64,000 nt of DNA from Formosa agariphila KMM 3901 (GCF_000723205.1 NZ_HG315671.1:1895351-1959350); one strand, 5' to 3'. Shown: positions 28,631-38,364, numbered from the stretch's first letter. Notes: generated by a model not told the origin, from the letters alone. A program made the numbers and translations.

Positions 28631-28963
28631 TTAATTTAAACAGTCTAAAGTTATTGCTTTAGCTTGTAATTCGGCTTTAGTAACTCTAGGGTTTTCTTTG
28701 TTTTTTAGTTTAAGTACAACTAACTCTGCAATGTTTTGCGCATCATCTTCATTACAAAATGTATGTTGCTCTGAAACCGCTGGAATATGATCTTGTTTAA
28801 TTAAAACTTTTTCACCCAACTTAACCTCATAACCATAGCCTGTGTTAATAGCATAAACATTTGTGCTGTAATGTACAGCATCAGTTCCTTTTGTCAAGGA
28901 AAAAACTATGTAAATAACAGCTATTACTGACAAACCTAATAGAAGTTTTAAAATATTTTTCAT
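28631..28963 (-). CDS. Small membrane-anchored DUF4907-like protein
   Basis: The 110-residue protein has one N-terminal hydrophobic segment (about 4-22, uncleaved anchor or signal) and a soluble periplasmic part with NTGYGYEVKLGEKVLIKQD, IPAVSEQHTF and a helical C-terminus. This agrees with my memory of the DUF4907 family of Bacteroidota; function unknown. It is the first gene of a tight unit with the kinase and regulator (13-bp gap), which suggests that it supplies or modulates the signal. Confidence 0.7.
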   Translation of the reverse strand: MKNILKLLLGLSVIAVIYIVFSLTKGTDAVHYSTNVYAINTGYGYEVKLGEKVLIKQDHIPAVSEQHTFCNEDDAQNIAELVVLKLKNKENPRVTKAELQAKAITLDCLN

Positions 28964-29081
28964 AAATTAAAATTTAATCCCAAGACCTACTCAGTACATC
29001 TTGGGAATTAAAAAAAAACAACTGAATTAAACAAACAATGATTTACTAATTACTTAAAACTAGTAGTATTTCGAATTATAA

Positions 29082-30077
29082 TTAATCTTCATCATCATAA
29101 TCATCTTGGGGAAACAACTCATAGTTATCGTCAAGGTATAAACTTCCACTACGTCCTAATAATACAAACGCTCTACTATCATTAGAGAAAGCTAATGCAT
29201 CTTGTCTAGAGTATGCTTCAATACCTGTAATTTCTTCCCAAGAATCTGTTCCAGGAGAATATTCCCAAGTACTTCCTAAAACAGAGCCATTATAACCAGA
29301 CACAATATATCCTAATCCATCTACGCTAAACCCAACAGCATTCGATCTAGTAATTGTATAGTCGTCTTCTTCATCTAAATCGTTTAAACGAGAGAAGGTT
29401 TCAGAAAGTGGGTCAAATTCCCAAAAATCAGTCTTATACAAACCATTGCTTACGCCTGTACCTATATAGACTTTATCACCAATATTAAATGTAGTAGCAA
29501 AACGGCGTTTTTCTCCACCAAAACCTACAAGTTCAGACCATGTATCTGTAGTTGGGTTATATTTATAAAAATCTTTTCTATCGTTATCACCGTCATAACC
29601 TGTTCCAACATAACCGGTGTTATTCGCTGCAAAACCTATAGCAGCTTGTCTTACACCACCTAAGAAATCTGCTTTTTGTGTCCATGCATTAGATCCAGGA
29701 TTATACTCCCAAAAATCTTTTAATTCATCTGTACCATCATAACCAAGCCCTAAATAACCTAAACCTCCGATAGTGAATCCAGAAGCAGCACTTCTTTCTG
29801 TTCCAGGAAAATCTGCTTTTTGTACCCAATAGTCACCCTCAATATTATATTCCCAAAAATCGGTTAAATAATCATCACCATCATAACCAGTTCCCATATA
29901 GCCTAAATTGTCTATAACAAAACCAACTACACTACTTCTTGGCACACCATCGAATACAGAGCGTTCTTGCCAGTTTCCTCTATCTGTATCGTCTTCGCTT
30001 GAACAGTTAAACAGACTTAATGCTAGAGCGCATAACACTAATACTTTTGTAGAATTTGTAATCATATTAATTATCAT
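29082..30077 (-). CDS. Kelch-repeat lipoprotein
   Basis: The 331-residue protein has a lipoprotein signal with lipobox LFNC and then about six kelch units of roughly 48-50 residues, each with the pattern GYxGxGYDG ... DFWEYNP ... W. Such beta-propellers usually mediate binding at the cell surface. The acidic tail (DDYDDED) and acidic linker after the Cys are consistent with surface export in Flavobacteriia. An alternative start at 30065 (MITNSTKV) is equally possible. The gene is 118 bp upstream of the DUF4907/kinase/regulator unit on the same strand and divergent from DUF4270. Confidence 0.85.
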   Translation of the reverse strand: MIINMITNSTKVLVLCALALSLFNCSSEDDTDRGNWQERSVFDGVPRSSVVGFVIDNLGYMGTGYDGDDYLTDFWEYNIEGDYWVQKADFPGTERSAASGFTIGGLGYLGLGYDGTDELKDFWEYNPGSNAWTQKADFLGGVRQAAIGFAANNTGYVGTGYDGDNDRKDFYKYNPTTDTWSELVGFGGEKRRFATTFNIGDKVYIGTGVSNGLYKTDFWEFDPLSETFSRLNDLDEEDDYTITRSNAVGFSVDGLGYIVSGYNGSVLGSTWEYSPGTDSWEEITGIEAYSRQDALAFSNDSRAFVLLGRSGSLYLDDNYELFPQDDYDDED

Positions 30078-30340
30078 TTATTATAATTTATTACTGAACT
30101 AAATACTGTCAGTATGTTTTAAATAACAAGATCAAAACTACATTGTAAAGACACCTTTAGAAAATAAAGTAGATAGGTTACCTAAAAGTCTATACCAACA
30201 CGGATACTTACACGATGAAAGCGATATACACTTTAAATCGTTTAAAAAGTATGGTTGGCAGACAAAAAATGAAGGTTTGTATATCTCTTTTCTCTTCTTA
30301 ATTATATGCCATTAAGTTCGTTCGATTTTAAAAATTAAAT

Positions 30341-31645
30341 ATGAATTCGATATTTCTTAGAGCGCTTTTAGGAGCGTGTTGTTTTTTTACACTTTTAGTG
30401 TCTTGTGAAACCGATACAACCGATGTTTCTGGCGAGGATTGGATAAATAATGGTACTAAAGTATTTTATATAGACACCTTTACTGTTGAAACGTCTACCT
30501 ATAAATTTGACTCGATTGCAGTGTCTAGTACTAGTAATTATGTATTGGGGAATTATGTAGATCCTGTGTTAGGACAAATAAAAGCAAGTCCTTATTTTGA
30601 ATTAACTCCTAACAGTTATTATATAGACGACGATGCGGTTTACGACTCTATAGCTTTAATATTAGATTACACCGACTACTATTATAATGATACAATTTCG
30701 AAACAAAAATTTAATGTTTACGAAGTTCTAGAAACGCTTACACCAACAGAAGATTACTTTTATAACACTTCTAATTTTTCTACAAGTACAACGTCTATAG
30801 GCTTTTTAGAAATGAGTCCGACACCTATAAGAGAAGATTCTATTCAATTCTCTCTAGATAATACTTATGGGAAACAACTTTTTGACGATTTTCAGAATGA
30901 TATCGTTAATAATTTAGACGATTTTAATCAGAAATACTACGGTCTTAAAATAGTGCCAGACGATTCTAACACAGCGATAATTGGTATTGGAACGTCTTCT
31001 ATATTACGCGTGTATTACACTATTAAAGGTGAAAATGAAGCTGAAGAATATTATTTTGATTTCAACATTAATACAGCTAGCAGTTTTCATAACATCACTT
31101 CAACATTTAAAAATGAATATATAAATGGCCTTGAAGAACAAGAAGATGAAGTGTCTAGTACACTTACCGATAATAGCAGTTACATTCAGGCAGGAAGCGG
31201 ATTGGCAACACGAATAGATGTGCCATTTATAGAAAGTATTAATACCATAAATGGCACAGGTTCTTTAATGGATGCTTATTTAAATGTGTCTATTAAACGA
31301 AAAACAAATACAGATGACTTATCAATTCGCGATTCCCTTAACGTTTACATTATAGATAATAAGTCTGTTTCGCTTACACAATTAGTAGATTATAGTGGTA
31401 GTGTGGTTTATGGAAGACAATTAGCCAATGAATTTAACGAGGACTATATTACCTACACCATTTCATTAAAATATTTTTTAGACTTGAAATTAAACTCCAC
31501 TAATGGAGACGATTACTTCCTTGGTATTACTAGTCAAGGTTACAATTCGTCTGTGGATCGCTACATCTTAGAAGGTGAAGATTCAGAACACTCCGATTTA
31601 AAAGCAAATTTAGAATTAACCTATGCCATATACGATGATGAATAA
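30341..31645 (+). CDS. DUF4270 family lipoprotein
   Basis: The 434-residue protein has a lipoprotein signal (lipobox LLVSC at about residue 22), then a beta-rich body with the DUF4270 pattern FKTYTF-like strands, YVDPVLGQIKASPYFEL (about 72-88) and paired YYYDD stretches. DUF4270 proteins are secreted or surface lipoproteins of Bacteroidota with unknown function. The next gene, a beta-barrel protein, overlaps its 3' end, so the two are probably a functional pair. Confidence 0.82.
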   Translation: MNSIFLRALLGACCFFTLLVSCETDTTDVSGEDWINNGTKVFYIDTFTVETSTYKFDSIAVSSTSNYVLGNYVDPVLGQIKASPYFELTPNSYYIDDDAVYDSIALILDYTDYYYNDTISKQKFNVYEVLETLTPTEDYFYNTSNFSTSTTSIGFLEMSPTPIREDSIQFSLDNTYGKQLFDDFQNDIVNNLDDFNQKYYGLKIVPDDSNTAIIGIGTSSILRVYYTIKGENEAEEYYFDFNINTASSFHNITSTFKNEYINGLEEQEDEVSSTLTDNSSYIQAGSGLATRIDVPFIESINTINGTGSLMDAYLNVSIKRKTNTDDLSIRDSLNVYIIDNKSVSLTQLVDYSGSVVYGRQLANEFNEDYITYTISLKYFLDLKLNSTNGDDYFLGITSQGYNSSVDRYILEGEDSEHSDLKANLELTYAIYDDE

Positions 31646-32867
31646 AATAAACATATTAGCAACACTCTCACTATTAATGTCTGCTACTGCTTTTTCGCAA
31701 AGTAATTCATTATCGAGTTCTCCGTATTCATTATACGGAATGGGATCCTTTAATACGACCAATACTGGAAAAACGGCATCGTTAGGCTATACGGGAATTG
31801 CAAGCAGTTCTTCAGAATCTATAAACAACCTGAACCCGGCATCTATGGCGAGTATTCCCTTAAATACATTTTTTTTCGACATGGGAATGAAATCTGAATA
31901 TGGTTTCCAAATAGATGGAGGAACTAATGAATCTAAATTTATTGCAAATTTTTCTGATGTTGCACTCGCATTTCCATTAACAAAAAAATCAGGAGTAAGC
32001 ATTACATTAATACCATATACCAACGTAGGTTACAGTATTTCAAATTTAGAATCGGATATTGAAGGTGCTGCATCGTCATTTACTAGCGATATTGAAGGTT
32101 CTGGAGGTTTAAACGATTTTAAATTAAACTACGGCTATGCTCTATTAGATAATTTAAGTGTAGGAGTTTCGGGATCTGTATTGTTTGGACAAATTATCGA
32201 GCAAGAAACCAATTATATAGGCACTAATGTACTAGATATATATGAATCTAACAGTTACTCTGGACTTCAAGTTGGATTTGGAACACAATATAAACCGTTT
32301 GAAACCGTAACCTTAGGAGCAGTTGTTACTTTACCAACTAACTTAAGCGGAGATCAAATTAGAGATGTATCTCAATTATATGATAGTGATATTTCAACAG
32401 AAGAAAATTTAGATGATTTTAAATTGCCTTTAGAAGTTGGTTTTGGTATACAAACCAGATTTTTAGACCAGGTAAATGTAGCGTTAGATTATAAAAAGAA
32501 ATATTGGACAGACACCAATCAAACTGATCAACTTGGTACTTTTGTTGATCAGAATCTTTTTGGATTAAGTGTAGAATTTGATCCTAACGGAAACCAGCTG
32601 AAATATAAAAACAGAATGCAATATAGAGCAGGTTTAACATACGACACTGGTAACCTAGAGATTAACGATAAAAAGATTAGTAATTATGCGTTAAGTTTAG
32701 GATTAGGAATTCCTATAAGTTACAATACTGTATCCATGCTAAATTTGGCCTATTCTTATGGAAAAAAAGGCCAGATTTACGATGGTATCATTCAGGAAAA
32801 CTATCACATGCTTACCTTGAATATAAGTTTAGCTGGACGTTGGTTCCAGAAACGAATGATACAATAA
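31635..32867 (+). CDS. Outer membrane beta-barrel protein paired with DUF4270
   Basis: A 410-residue protein with a signal peptide (MMNKINILATLSLLMSATAF, cleavage near AFSQ) and a barrel-like body; SPYSLYGMG and NLNPASMASIPLNTFFFDMG near the N-terminus recall FadL/PorV-like outer membrane proteins of Bacteroidota. It overlaps the DUF4270 gene by 11 bp; an ATG at 31623 is possible but would give an unusual signal peptide. A role in transport or export of the DUF4270 lipoprotein is possible but not shown. Confidence 0.75.
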   Translation: MMNKINILATLSLLMSATAFSQSNSLSSSPYSLYGMGSFNTTNTGKTASLGYTGIASSSSESINNLNPASMASIPLNTFFFDMGMKSEYGFQIDGGTNESKFIANFSDVALAFPLTKKSGVSITLIPYTNVGYSISNLESDIEGAASSFTSDIEGSGGLNDFKLNYGYALLDNLSVGVSGSVLFGQIIEQETNYIGTNVLDIYESNSYSGLQVGFGTQYKPFETVTLGAVVTLPTNLSGDQIRDVSQLYDSDISTEENLDDFKLPLEVGFGIQTRFLDQVNVALDYKKKYWTDTNQTDQLGTFVDQNLFGLSVEFDPNGNQLKYKNRMQYRAGLTYDTGNLEINDKKISNYALSLGLGIPISYNTVSMLNLAYSYGKKGQIYDGIIQENYHMLTLNISLAGRWFQKRMIQ

Positions 32868-32889
32868 TTAATATTGAATGCGGGAAAGG

Positions 32890-33342
32890 TTAGATTTTCT
32901 TAACTCGAACCGCATTCATTCCTTTCATACCACGTTCTAATTCAAATTGAACTTTATCGTTTTCAATAATAGTATCAATTAATCCACTAACGTGACAGAA
33001 GTATTTTTCTGAATTTTCAGCATCGATAATAAAACCAAATCCTTTAGAGCTATCAAAAAATGATACTTTACCTTTACGGATTGGATCTACTTCTTCAATA
33101 TCACTATCATCTTTCTTAGGAATTCCGATAACAATATCTTCTGCTTCTACTTTAATTTTATCTGCTGGATCTGGTGGAGTATCTGTTAAGTTTCCGTATT
33201 GATCTACATAGGCAAATTGAATACCTTGACTGTCTTTAGATTCAGCTTTACGCGCTTCTTTTTTCTTTAACTTTTCTTCACGCTTTTTTTGTCGTGCTTT
33301 TTCTTTTTCGATTTTATTGTACGTCTGTTGAGACTTAGCCAT
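32890..33342 (-). CDS. Cold-shock domain protein with basic N-terminal extension
   Basis: The 150-residue protein has a C-terminal cold-shock domain (about 90-150) with RNP1 KGFGFI (100-105) and RNP2 YFCHVS (114-119). The first 35 residues are lysine/glutamate-rich (KEKARQKKREEKLKKKEARK) and probably helical and RNA-binding, followed by an acidic linker. CspA proteins have only the roughly 67-residue domain; the extended form is common in Flavobacteriia. It likely acts as an RNA chaperone. It is a single gene. Confidence 0.88.
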   Translation of the reverse strand: MAKSQQTYNKIEKEKARQKKREEKLKKKEARKAESKDSQGIQFAYVDQYGNLTDTPPDPADKIKVEAEDIVIGIPKKDDSDIEEVDPIRKGKVSFFDSSKGFGFIIDAENSEKYFCHVSGLIDTIIENDKVQFELERGMKGMNAVRVKKI

Positions 33343-33548
33343 AAATTACTACTTGTTTTAAATTGAAGATTTAGTTTATTGATTTGCTTGAATTTACCGA
33401 TTTAAATTTCGAGTAAATTGAATACAATTCAATACAAATATAATGTAAGTATTTGGATTTGATAAACGCTACGCTAAAAACTATTTTAATAAATAGTTAA
33501 GCGAGTCTAATATTGAAGTTAAAATACGTTTTATTTGAAGTATAAAGG

Positions 33549-34247
33549 TTACTCTTTTACAATAATAATGGTACCCTTAACGCCTTTAGCTAAATTCCAT
33601 GTGTTACCAGAAATTATGTTCCCGTCCTCGTCTAAGACTTGAAACTGAGCTGTATTCGGACCTGAGCGTCCTGTATTTATGGCTTGGAAATCAATTTTAT
33701 TAAGTCCTGGCTGTAAGTCAAGTTTAAATCCGCTAAATCCATTAGTTAATAAAACATTAGATTTAATAATATCATCATTAACATAAACCATAATTCGATC
33801 GCCATCGAATGCTTGATGATCTCTATAAATTACGTTGACTCTACCAGATGTGGTTTTATGATCACCAAAATACTGATCGACTAAACTCCCAACGGCGTCT
33901 GGATTAACCGCTTCAGAATCTGGCATTTTTAATTGTTGATCTAAATTCCCTTGATAAAGTTCTGCTGGATTGGCGTATTTCTTTTTATTGAACATTGAAA
34001 ACTCCTCCTTCACATTTAAATCTGGATGTCTAGTTACAGTTAATCCATTTATTTTATCACTAGCTTCAGGTGTTTCTAAATTCGGTGTTTCAAGTGGTTC
34101 TATGTTTAAACTATTCGTTTCTGTAGCTTTACCTTCCTCGCTCTCAATAGCAGGAATGCTAAAACCAGAACCTTGCCTAGAATCTATTTGAGACCAAGCT
34201 GCTGTTGAAATACATAAAAAGATAATAAATAAAGAAAAGTGTTTCAT
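33549..34247 (-). CDS. Secreted conserved hypothetical protein
   Basis: From the preferred start MKHFSLFIIFLCISTAAWS at 34247 the product has 232 residues with a clear signal peptide cleaved before QIDSRQ. The upstream in-frame ATG at 34304 would bury the signal and is less likely. The body contains LTVTRHPDLNVKEEFSMFNK, a tyrosine/asparagine-rich middle and a beta-sandwich-like C-terminal half (VNVIYRDHQAFDGDRIMVYV, FSGFKLDLQPGLNKIDFQAI), resembling an extracellular binding module. I do not recognise a named family. Confidence 0.75.
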   Translation of the reverse strand: MKHFSLFIIFLCISTAAWSQIDSRQGSGFSIPAIESEEGKATETNSLNIEPLETPNLETPEASDKINGLTVTRHPDLNVKEEFSMFNKKKYANPAELYQGNLDQQLKMPDSEAVNPDAVGSLVDQYFGDHKTTSGRVNVIYRDHQAFDGDRIMVYVNDDIIKSNVLLTNGFSGFKLDLQPGLNKIDFQAINTGRSGPNTAQFQVLDEDGNIISGNTWNLAKGVKGTIIIVKE

Positions 34248-34497
34248 AGTACAAATTAGACTGCTCAAAAATAAATGTAAATTTCTAACGAGAGCAAAAA
34301 TCATTCCTAAAATTTGTTAAGATCCGAATGCTTTATGAAACAATTATTCGTTTTTACAGACTTTTTTTAATTTTTAACCATTTTCTATTACATTTTAAAT
34401 AAAATATAGAAAAGTGTAACACTTTTAATTCTTACTCGTCTTTATTATATCAATCTAAAAACAATCAGTTATTACACACAATTTTGAATTAGTCATT

Positions 34498-34531
34498 AAA
34501 AAGCCAGAACTCATGTTCTGGCTTTTTTTTT
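34498..34531 (-). terminator. Terminator after the oligopeptidase gene
   Basis: Minus strand: AAAGCCAGAAC / GTTCTGGCTTT around ATGA, then TTTTT, 10-40 bp after the stop of the oligopeptidase B gene. The stem has A and T runs on both sides. Confidence 0.75.
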
Positions 34532-34540
34532 GTGAAAGTA

Positions 34541-36688
34541 TTAATTTTCTAAATCGAGTAAAAACGCATACTCTAAGGCTTTTATTTTATAGCGTTCAAA
34601 ACGTCCAGAAGCGCCACCATGTCCAACATCCATATTACAGTCCATAATTAATAAGTTATCGTCTGTTTTAGTTGCTCGTAATTTTGCAATCCACTTTGCT
34701 GGCTCCCAATACTGCACTTGGCTATCCCAAAATCCTGTAGTGATTAACATATTTGGATAGGCTTTAGCTTCTACATTATCGTATGGAGAATAGGATTTCA
34801 TATAATCGTAATATATAGTTTCTTTAGGGTTTCCCCATTCATCAAACTCGAATGTTGTTAAAGGAATAGATTCATCTAGCATAGTAGATACAATATCTAC
34901 AAAAGGTACTGCAGCAATTACACCCTGCCATAATTCTGGCCGCATATTAACAACTGCTCCCATAAGCAATCCGCCAGCACTTCCACCCATAGCATATAAA
35001 TGTTCTGGCGAAGTATATTTGGCAGCTATTAAATGCTCTGCACAGTCTATAAAATCTGTAAATGTGTTCTTCTTATTAAGTAATTTTCCATCTTCATACC
35101 ACTGTCGTCCCATGTCTTCACCTCCACGAATATGAGCTATAGCAAAAATAAATCCACGATTTAAAAGGCTAAGCATACTCGAATTAAAACTTGCATCTAT
35201 TATAGATCCGTAAGAGCCGTATCCGTAAAGTAATAACGGATTATCTCCAGATTTTGAAACACCTTTTTTATAAACTAAAGATATAGGCACTTTTGTACCA
35301 TCTTTTGCAGTTGCAAACGAGCGTTCGGAAGTGTAAAGTTCAGGGCTAAAATTAGAGTCTATAATTTCTTCTTGTTTAAGGAGTACTTTATCTTTAGTTT
35401 TCATATTATATTCTAAAGTACTTATAGGAGTCGTTAAAGAAGAATAATTATACCTCAAAATATCGGTATCGAAATCGAGATTAGAAGTGGGGTATACTAA
35501 ATATGTGGGATCGTTAAATTTTAAGTAATGTTCGCTCCCATTCCATTGTCTAACTCTTATTGTTCTCAGTCCGTTTTGACGCTCCGTGAGTACTAAATAG
35601 TTTTTAAATAAATCGAACGATTCAAAAAGTACGTCTTCACGGTGTGGTATAACATCTACCCAATGTTCTTTTTCGGTGGCATTAATTGGTGTTTCTACAA
35701 GTTTAAAATTTGTTGCATTGTCTTTATTTGTTCTAATGTAAAAGTGATTGGCATAATGATCTACAGTGTATTCTAAATTAGCTTCTCTGGATTGAATAAT
35801 TTTCCATTCGCTATCGGGGTTATTAGCATCAATAAACTGAAATTCTGTTGAAATGGTTTGAAAGCTCCCTATAAATATATAAGCCTCAGATTTTGACTTC
35901 ATTACAAAACATCTATAAGTATCGTCTTGTTCTTCAAATACCAATACATCTTCAGACTGTGGCGTGCCTAGTACATGTTTAAAGATTTTATTGCTTCTTA
36001 ATGTTTCTGAATCTTTAGTTGAATAAAAAACGGTTTTATTGTCGTTTGCCCAAACCACATCACCGGCAGTATTTTCTAAAACATCACTTAAACGATTTCC
36101 ACTTTCTAAATCTTTAAAAAAAATAGTGTATTGTCTTCTAGAAATGGTATCGACTGTGTAGGCTAATATGTTATTATCGTTACTTACTTCTTGATTTCCT
36201 ATACTAAAATAAGCCAAACCTTCTGCAAGTTCTGGTCCATTTAATACAAGTTCTTCCTCTTCACTATCTAATTTCGATCGGTAATACAATAAATAATCAT
36301 TGCCTGCTTTATATTTAGAATAATAGGAATACCCATTCTTGGTAACAGGAACTGATTCGTCATTTTTTTTAATTCGTCCAGTAATCTCGTCATATAAAAC
36401 CGTTTGAAGAGAATCTGTGTGTTGCATAACCGCTTTTAAGTAAGCATTTTCATCGTTTAAATAGTTTATAACGTCTTGTGTTTGTGCATCTGGTTGTTCT
36501 GCATTTTTTTGCTCATCCGATAAACGCATCCAAAAATAATCATCAATTCGTGTATCGCCATGAATGGATAATGTTTTAGGTTCAGTTTTGGCTATTGGTG
36601 GCTCTAATGTGTCTTTATCAATACGTTTTTGATCAGTTTTACATCCTATTATCAATAGCATGAATAGTAAAGAAATAGATAACTTCAT
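34541..36688 (-). CDS. S9 family peptidase, oligopeptidase B-like lipoprotein
   Basis: The 715-residue protein has a lipobox (LLIIGC, Cys about residue 16), an N-terminal beta-propeller and a C-terminal alpha/beta-hydrolase domain with nucleophile motif GGSAGGLL, the YGYGSYG loop and the His motif GHGGASGR. This is the prolyl-oligopeptidase family S9A/oligopeptidase B layout; such enzymes cut short peptides after basic residues (oligopeptidase B). Anchoring as a lipoprotein suggests a periplasmic or outer-membrane location. It is transcribed alone. Confidence 0.9.
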   Translation of the reverse strand: MKLSISLLFMLLIIGCKTDQKRIDKDTLEPPIAKTEPKTLSIHGDTRIDDYFWMRLSDEQKNAEQPDAQTQDVINYLNDENAYLKAVMQHTDSLQTVLYDEITGRIKKNDESVPVTKNGYSYYSKYKAGNDYLLYYRSKLDSEEEELVLNGPELAEGLAYFSIGNQEVSNDNNILAYTVDTISRRQYTIFFKDLESGNRLSDVLENTAGDVVWANDNKTVFYSTKDSETLRSNKIFKHVLGTPQSEDVLVFEEQDDTYRCFVMKSKSEAYIFIGSFQTISTEFQFIDANNPDSEWKIIQSREANLEYTVDHYANHFYIRTNKDNATNFKLVETPINATEKEHWVDVIPHREDVLFESFDLFKNYLVLTERQNGLRTIRVRQWNGSEHYLKFNDPTYLVYPTSNLDFDTDILRYNYSSLTTPISTLEYNMKTKDKVLLKQEEIIDSNFSPELYTSERSFATAKDGTKVPISLVYKKGVSKSGDNPLLLYGYGSYGSIIDASFNSSMLSLLNRGFIFAIAHIRGGEDMGRQWYEDGKLLNKKNTFTDFIDCAEHLIAAKYTSPEHLYAMGGSAGGLLMGAVVNMRPELWQGVIAAVPFVDIVSTMLDESIPLTTFEFDEWGNPKETIYYDYMKSYSPYDNVEAKAYPNMLITTGFWDSQVQYWEPAKWIAKLRATKTDDNLLIMDCNMDVGHGGASGRFERYKIKALEYAFLLDLEN

Positions 36689-37070
36689 AGTTGATTGATT
36701 AGTAGTTATTTATAAATATACTATACAATTTTATGAAAACGAGTATAATACCTTATTATATTCAATACATTTCCATTTTGAATAATTAAGTTGATGTAAA
36801 TTATGTCTAAATCACTAACTTATTTCACCTATAATATGACCTTTAAGAGTAAAACCATTACTATTAAAAAGACATTAAAACCCCTGATATAATTTAAGAC
36901 GTATAAAGCCTATGGTTTTACTTTGTTTTAGATATTTTTAATTTTAATTACTACAAGTGATTATAATTCAAAATTTTCAATAAAAAACCACATATTTCAC
37001 AAAATATCATCGAAAATTCTAGGATTGTTTTTTGTACATTTGTATACCTAGCTTAAAAATAAACAGACAA
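36689..37070. other. 382-bp divergent intergenic region with an 11-bp inverted repeat
   Basis: No coding frame or RNA gene is evident. It is very AT-rich and should hold the promoters of the divergent oligopeptidase and dioxygenase genes; TACATTTG at 37035-37042 is a good -7 box for the latter, without a clear -33 box. AGTAAAACCAT (36848-36858) and ATGGTTTTACT (36912-36922) form a perfect 11-bp inverted repeat 53 bp apart, function unknown. Confidence 0.6.
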
Positions 37071-38021
37071 ATGAATAGCATACCTAGTGTAAATTTAAAA
37101 GATTTTTTATCTGACGATGTTAGTAAAAAACAACAATTTGTAGACCAAATTGGTAAAGCTTATGAAGAGATTGGATTTGTTGCTTTAAAAGGACATTTTC
37201 TAGATGAACAATTAGTTTCCGACTTATATTCTCAAATTAAAGATTTCTTTGAAATGCCTAATGAGGTAAAAGATAAATACGAAATTGAAGGAATTGGCGG
37301 ACAACGTGGGTATACATCATTTGGTAAAGAACATGCCAAAGGTAAAAAAGAAGGCGATTTAAAAGAGTTTTGGCATTTTGGACAATATGTAGAAGATGAT
37401 GCTAAGCTAGAAGCAGAATACCCTAAAAATGTAGAAGTTTCCGAACTACCAAAATTTAACACTACAGGAAAAGAAACGTATAAAATGCTTGAAAAAACAG
37501 CAAAATACGTCCTTCGTGCTTTGGCTTTATATTTAGATTTAGAAGAAACTTATTTCGACAAATTTATAAAGAATGGAAATTCAATTTTAAGACCTATTCA
37601 CTACCCGCCTATTTTATCTGAACCTAAAGCAGCTGTGCGTGCAGCAGCTCACGGCGATATAAATTTAATTACATTATTAATGGGAGCTCAAGGTCGCGGA
37701 TTACAAGTCCAGAATAATCAAGGTGAATGGATTGATGCTATTGCACAACCCGACGAACTTATGATTAATGTTGGAGATATGTTATCAAGACACACCAATA
37801 ATAAGCTGAAATCTACCATACATCGTGTAATAAATCCGCCTCAAGAATTATGGGGTACTTCTAGATATTCAATTCCGTTTTTCATGCACCCAATTAGCGA
37901 AATGAAATTAGATGTTTTAGAAAACTGTATAGATGAAGAACATCCAAAACAATTTGAAGATATTACAGCTGGAGAATTTTTACATGAGCGTTTAGTAGAA
38001 TTAGGTTTAATTAAAAAATAA
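37071..38021 (+). CDS. Isopenicillin N synthase-like Fe(II)/2-oxoglutarate oxygenase
   Basis: From MNSIPSVNLK at 37071 the product has 316 residues; the frame stays open upstream to 37032 but that part overlaps the promoter box. The double-stranded beta-helix core shows the iron ligands H194, D196 (HGDINLITLL) and H251 (STIHRVI), and the co-substrate R265-x-S267 (RYS). The family contains isopenicillin N synthase, flavone and gibberellin oxidases; the substrate here is unknown. It is the first gene of an operon with SUI1, DUF1835 and a nucleoside phosphorylase. Confidence 0.88.
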   Translation: MNSIPSVNLKDFLSDDVSKKQQFVDQIGKAYEEIGFVALKGHFLDEQLVSDLYSQIKDFFEMPNEVKDKYEIEGIGGQRGYTSFGKEHAKGKKEGDLKEFWHFGQYVEDDAKLEAEYPKNVEVSELPKFNTTGKETYKMLEKTAKYVLRALALYLDLEETYFDKFIKNGNSILRPIHYPPILSEPKAAVRAAAHGDINLITLLMGAQGRGLQVQNNQGEWIDAIAQPDELMINVGDMLSRHTNNKLKSTIHRVINPPQELWGTSRYSIPFFMHPISEMKLDVLENCIDEEHPKQFEDITAGEFLHERLVELGLIKK

Positions 38022-38033
38022 CATATCCTTGCT

Positions 38034-38360
38034 ATGGATTTAAAAGATCAATTAAAAAACCTGTTCCCTGAACATGAAGAAACACCAGAAGAAACTACAG
38101 CTGGCGATTCTAAATTATGGATTCAAGACGAGCCTATTTTATGTAAATACGAAAAACGTAAAGGAAAACCAATTACTATTTTAGATGGCTATACCGGCGC
38201 TACCGAAGATTTTAAACAACTGGCTAAAGATTTAAAAAAAGAACTTAGTGTTGGTGGAAGTTTTAAAGATGAGAAAATTATCATCCAAGGGGATTACAGA
38301 GATAAAATCATGGCAATTTTAAAAGAAAAAGGGTTTAATGTAAAACGTGTTGGGGGCTAA
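38034..38360 (+). CDS. SUI1/eIF1-like translation factor (YciH family)
   Basis: The 108-residue protein has the SUI1 domain in its second half (KYEKRKGKPITILDGYTG ... GGSFKDEKIIIQGDYRDKIM). Bacterial YciH-type proteins resemble eIF1 and may monitor initiation on unusual start codons. It starts 12 bp after the dioxygenase gene and ends 4 bp before the DUF1835 start. Confidence 0.9.
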   Translation: MDLKDQLKNLFPEHEETPEETTAGDSKLWIQDEPILCKYEKRKGKPITILDGYTGATEDFKQLAKDLKKELSVGGSFKDEKIIIQGDYRDKIMAILKEKGFNVKRVGG

Positions 38361-38364
38361 TTAT

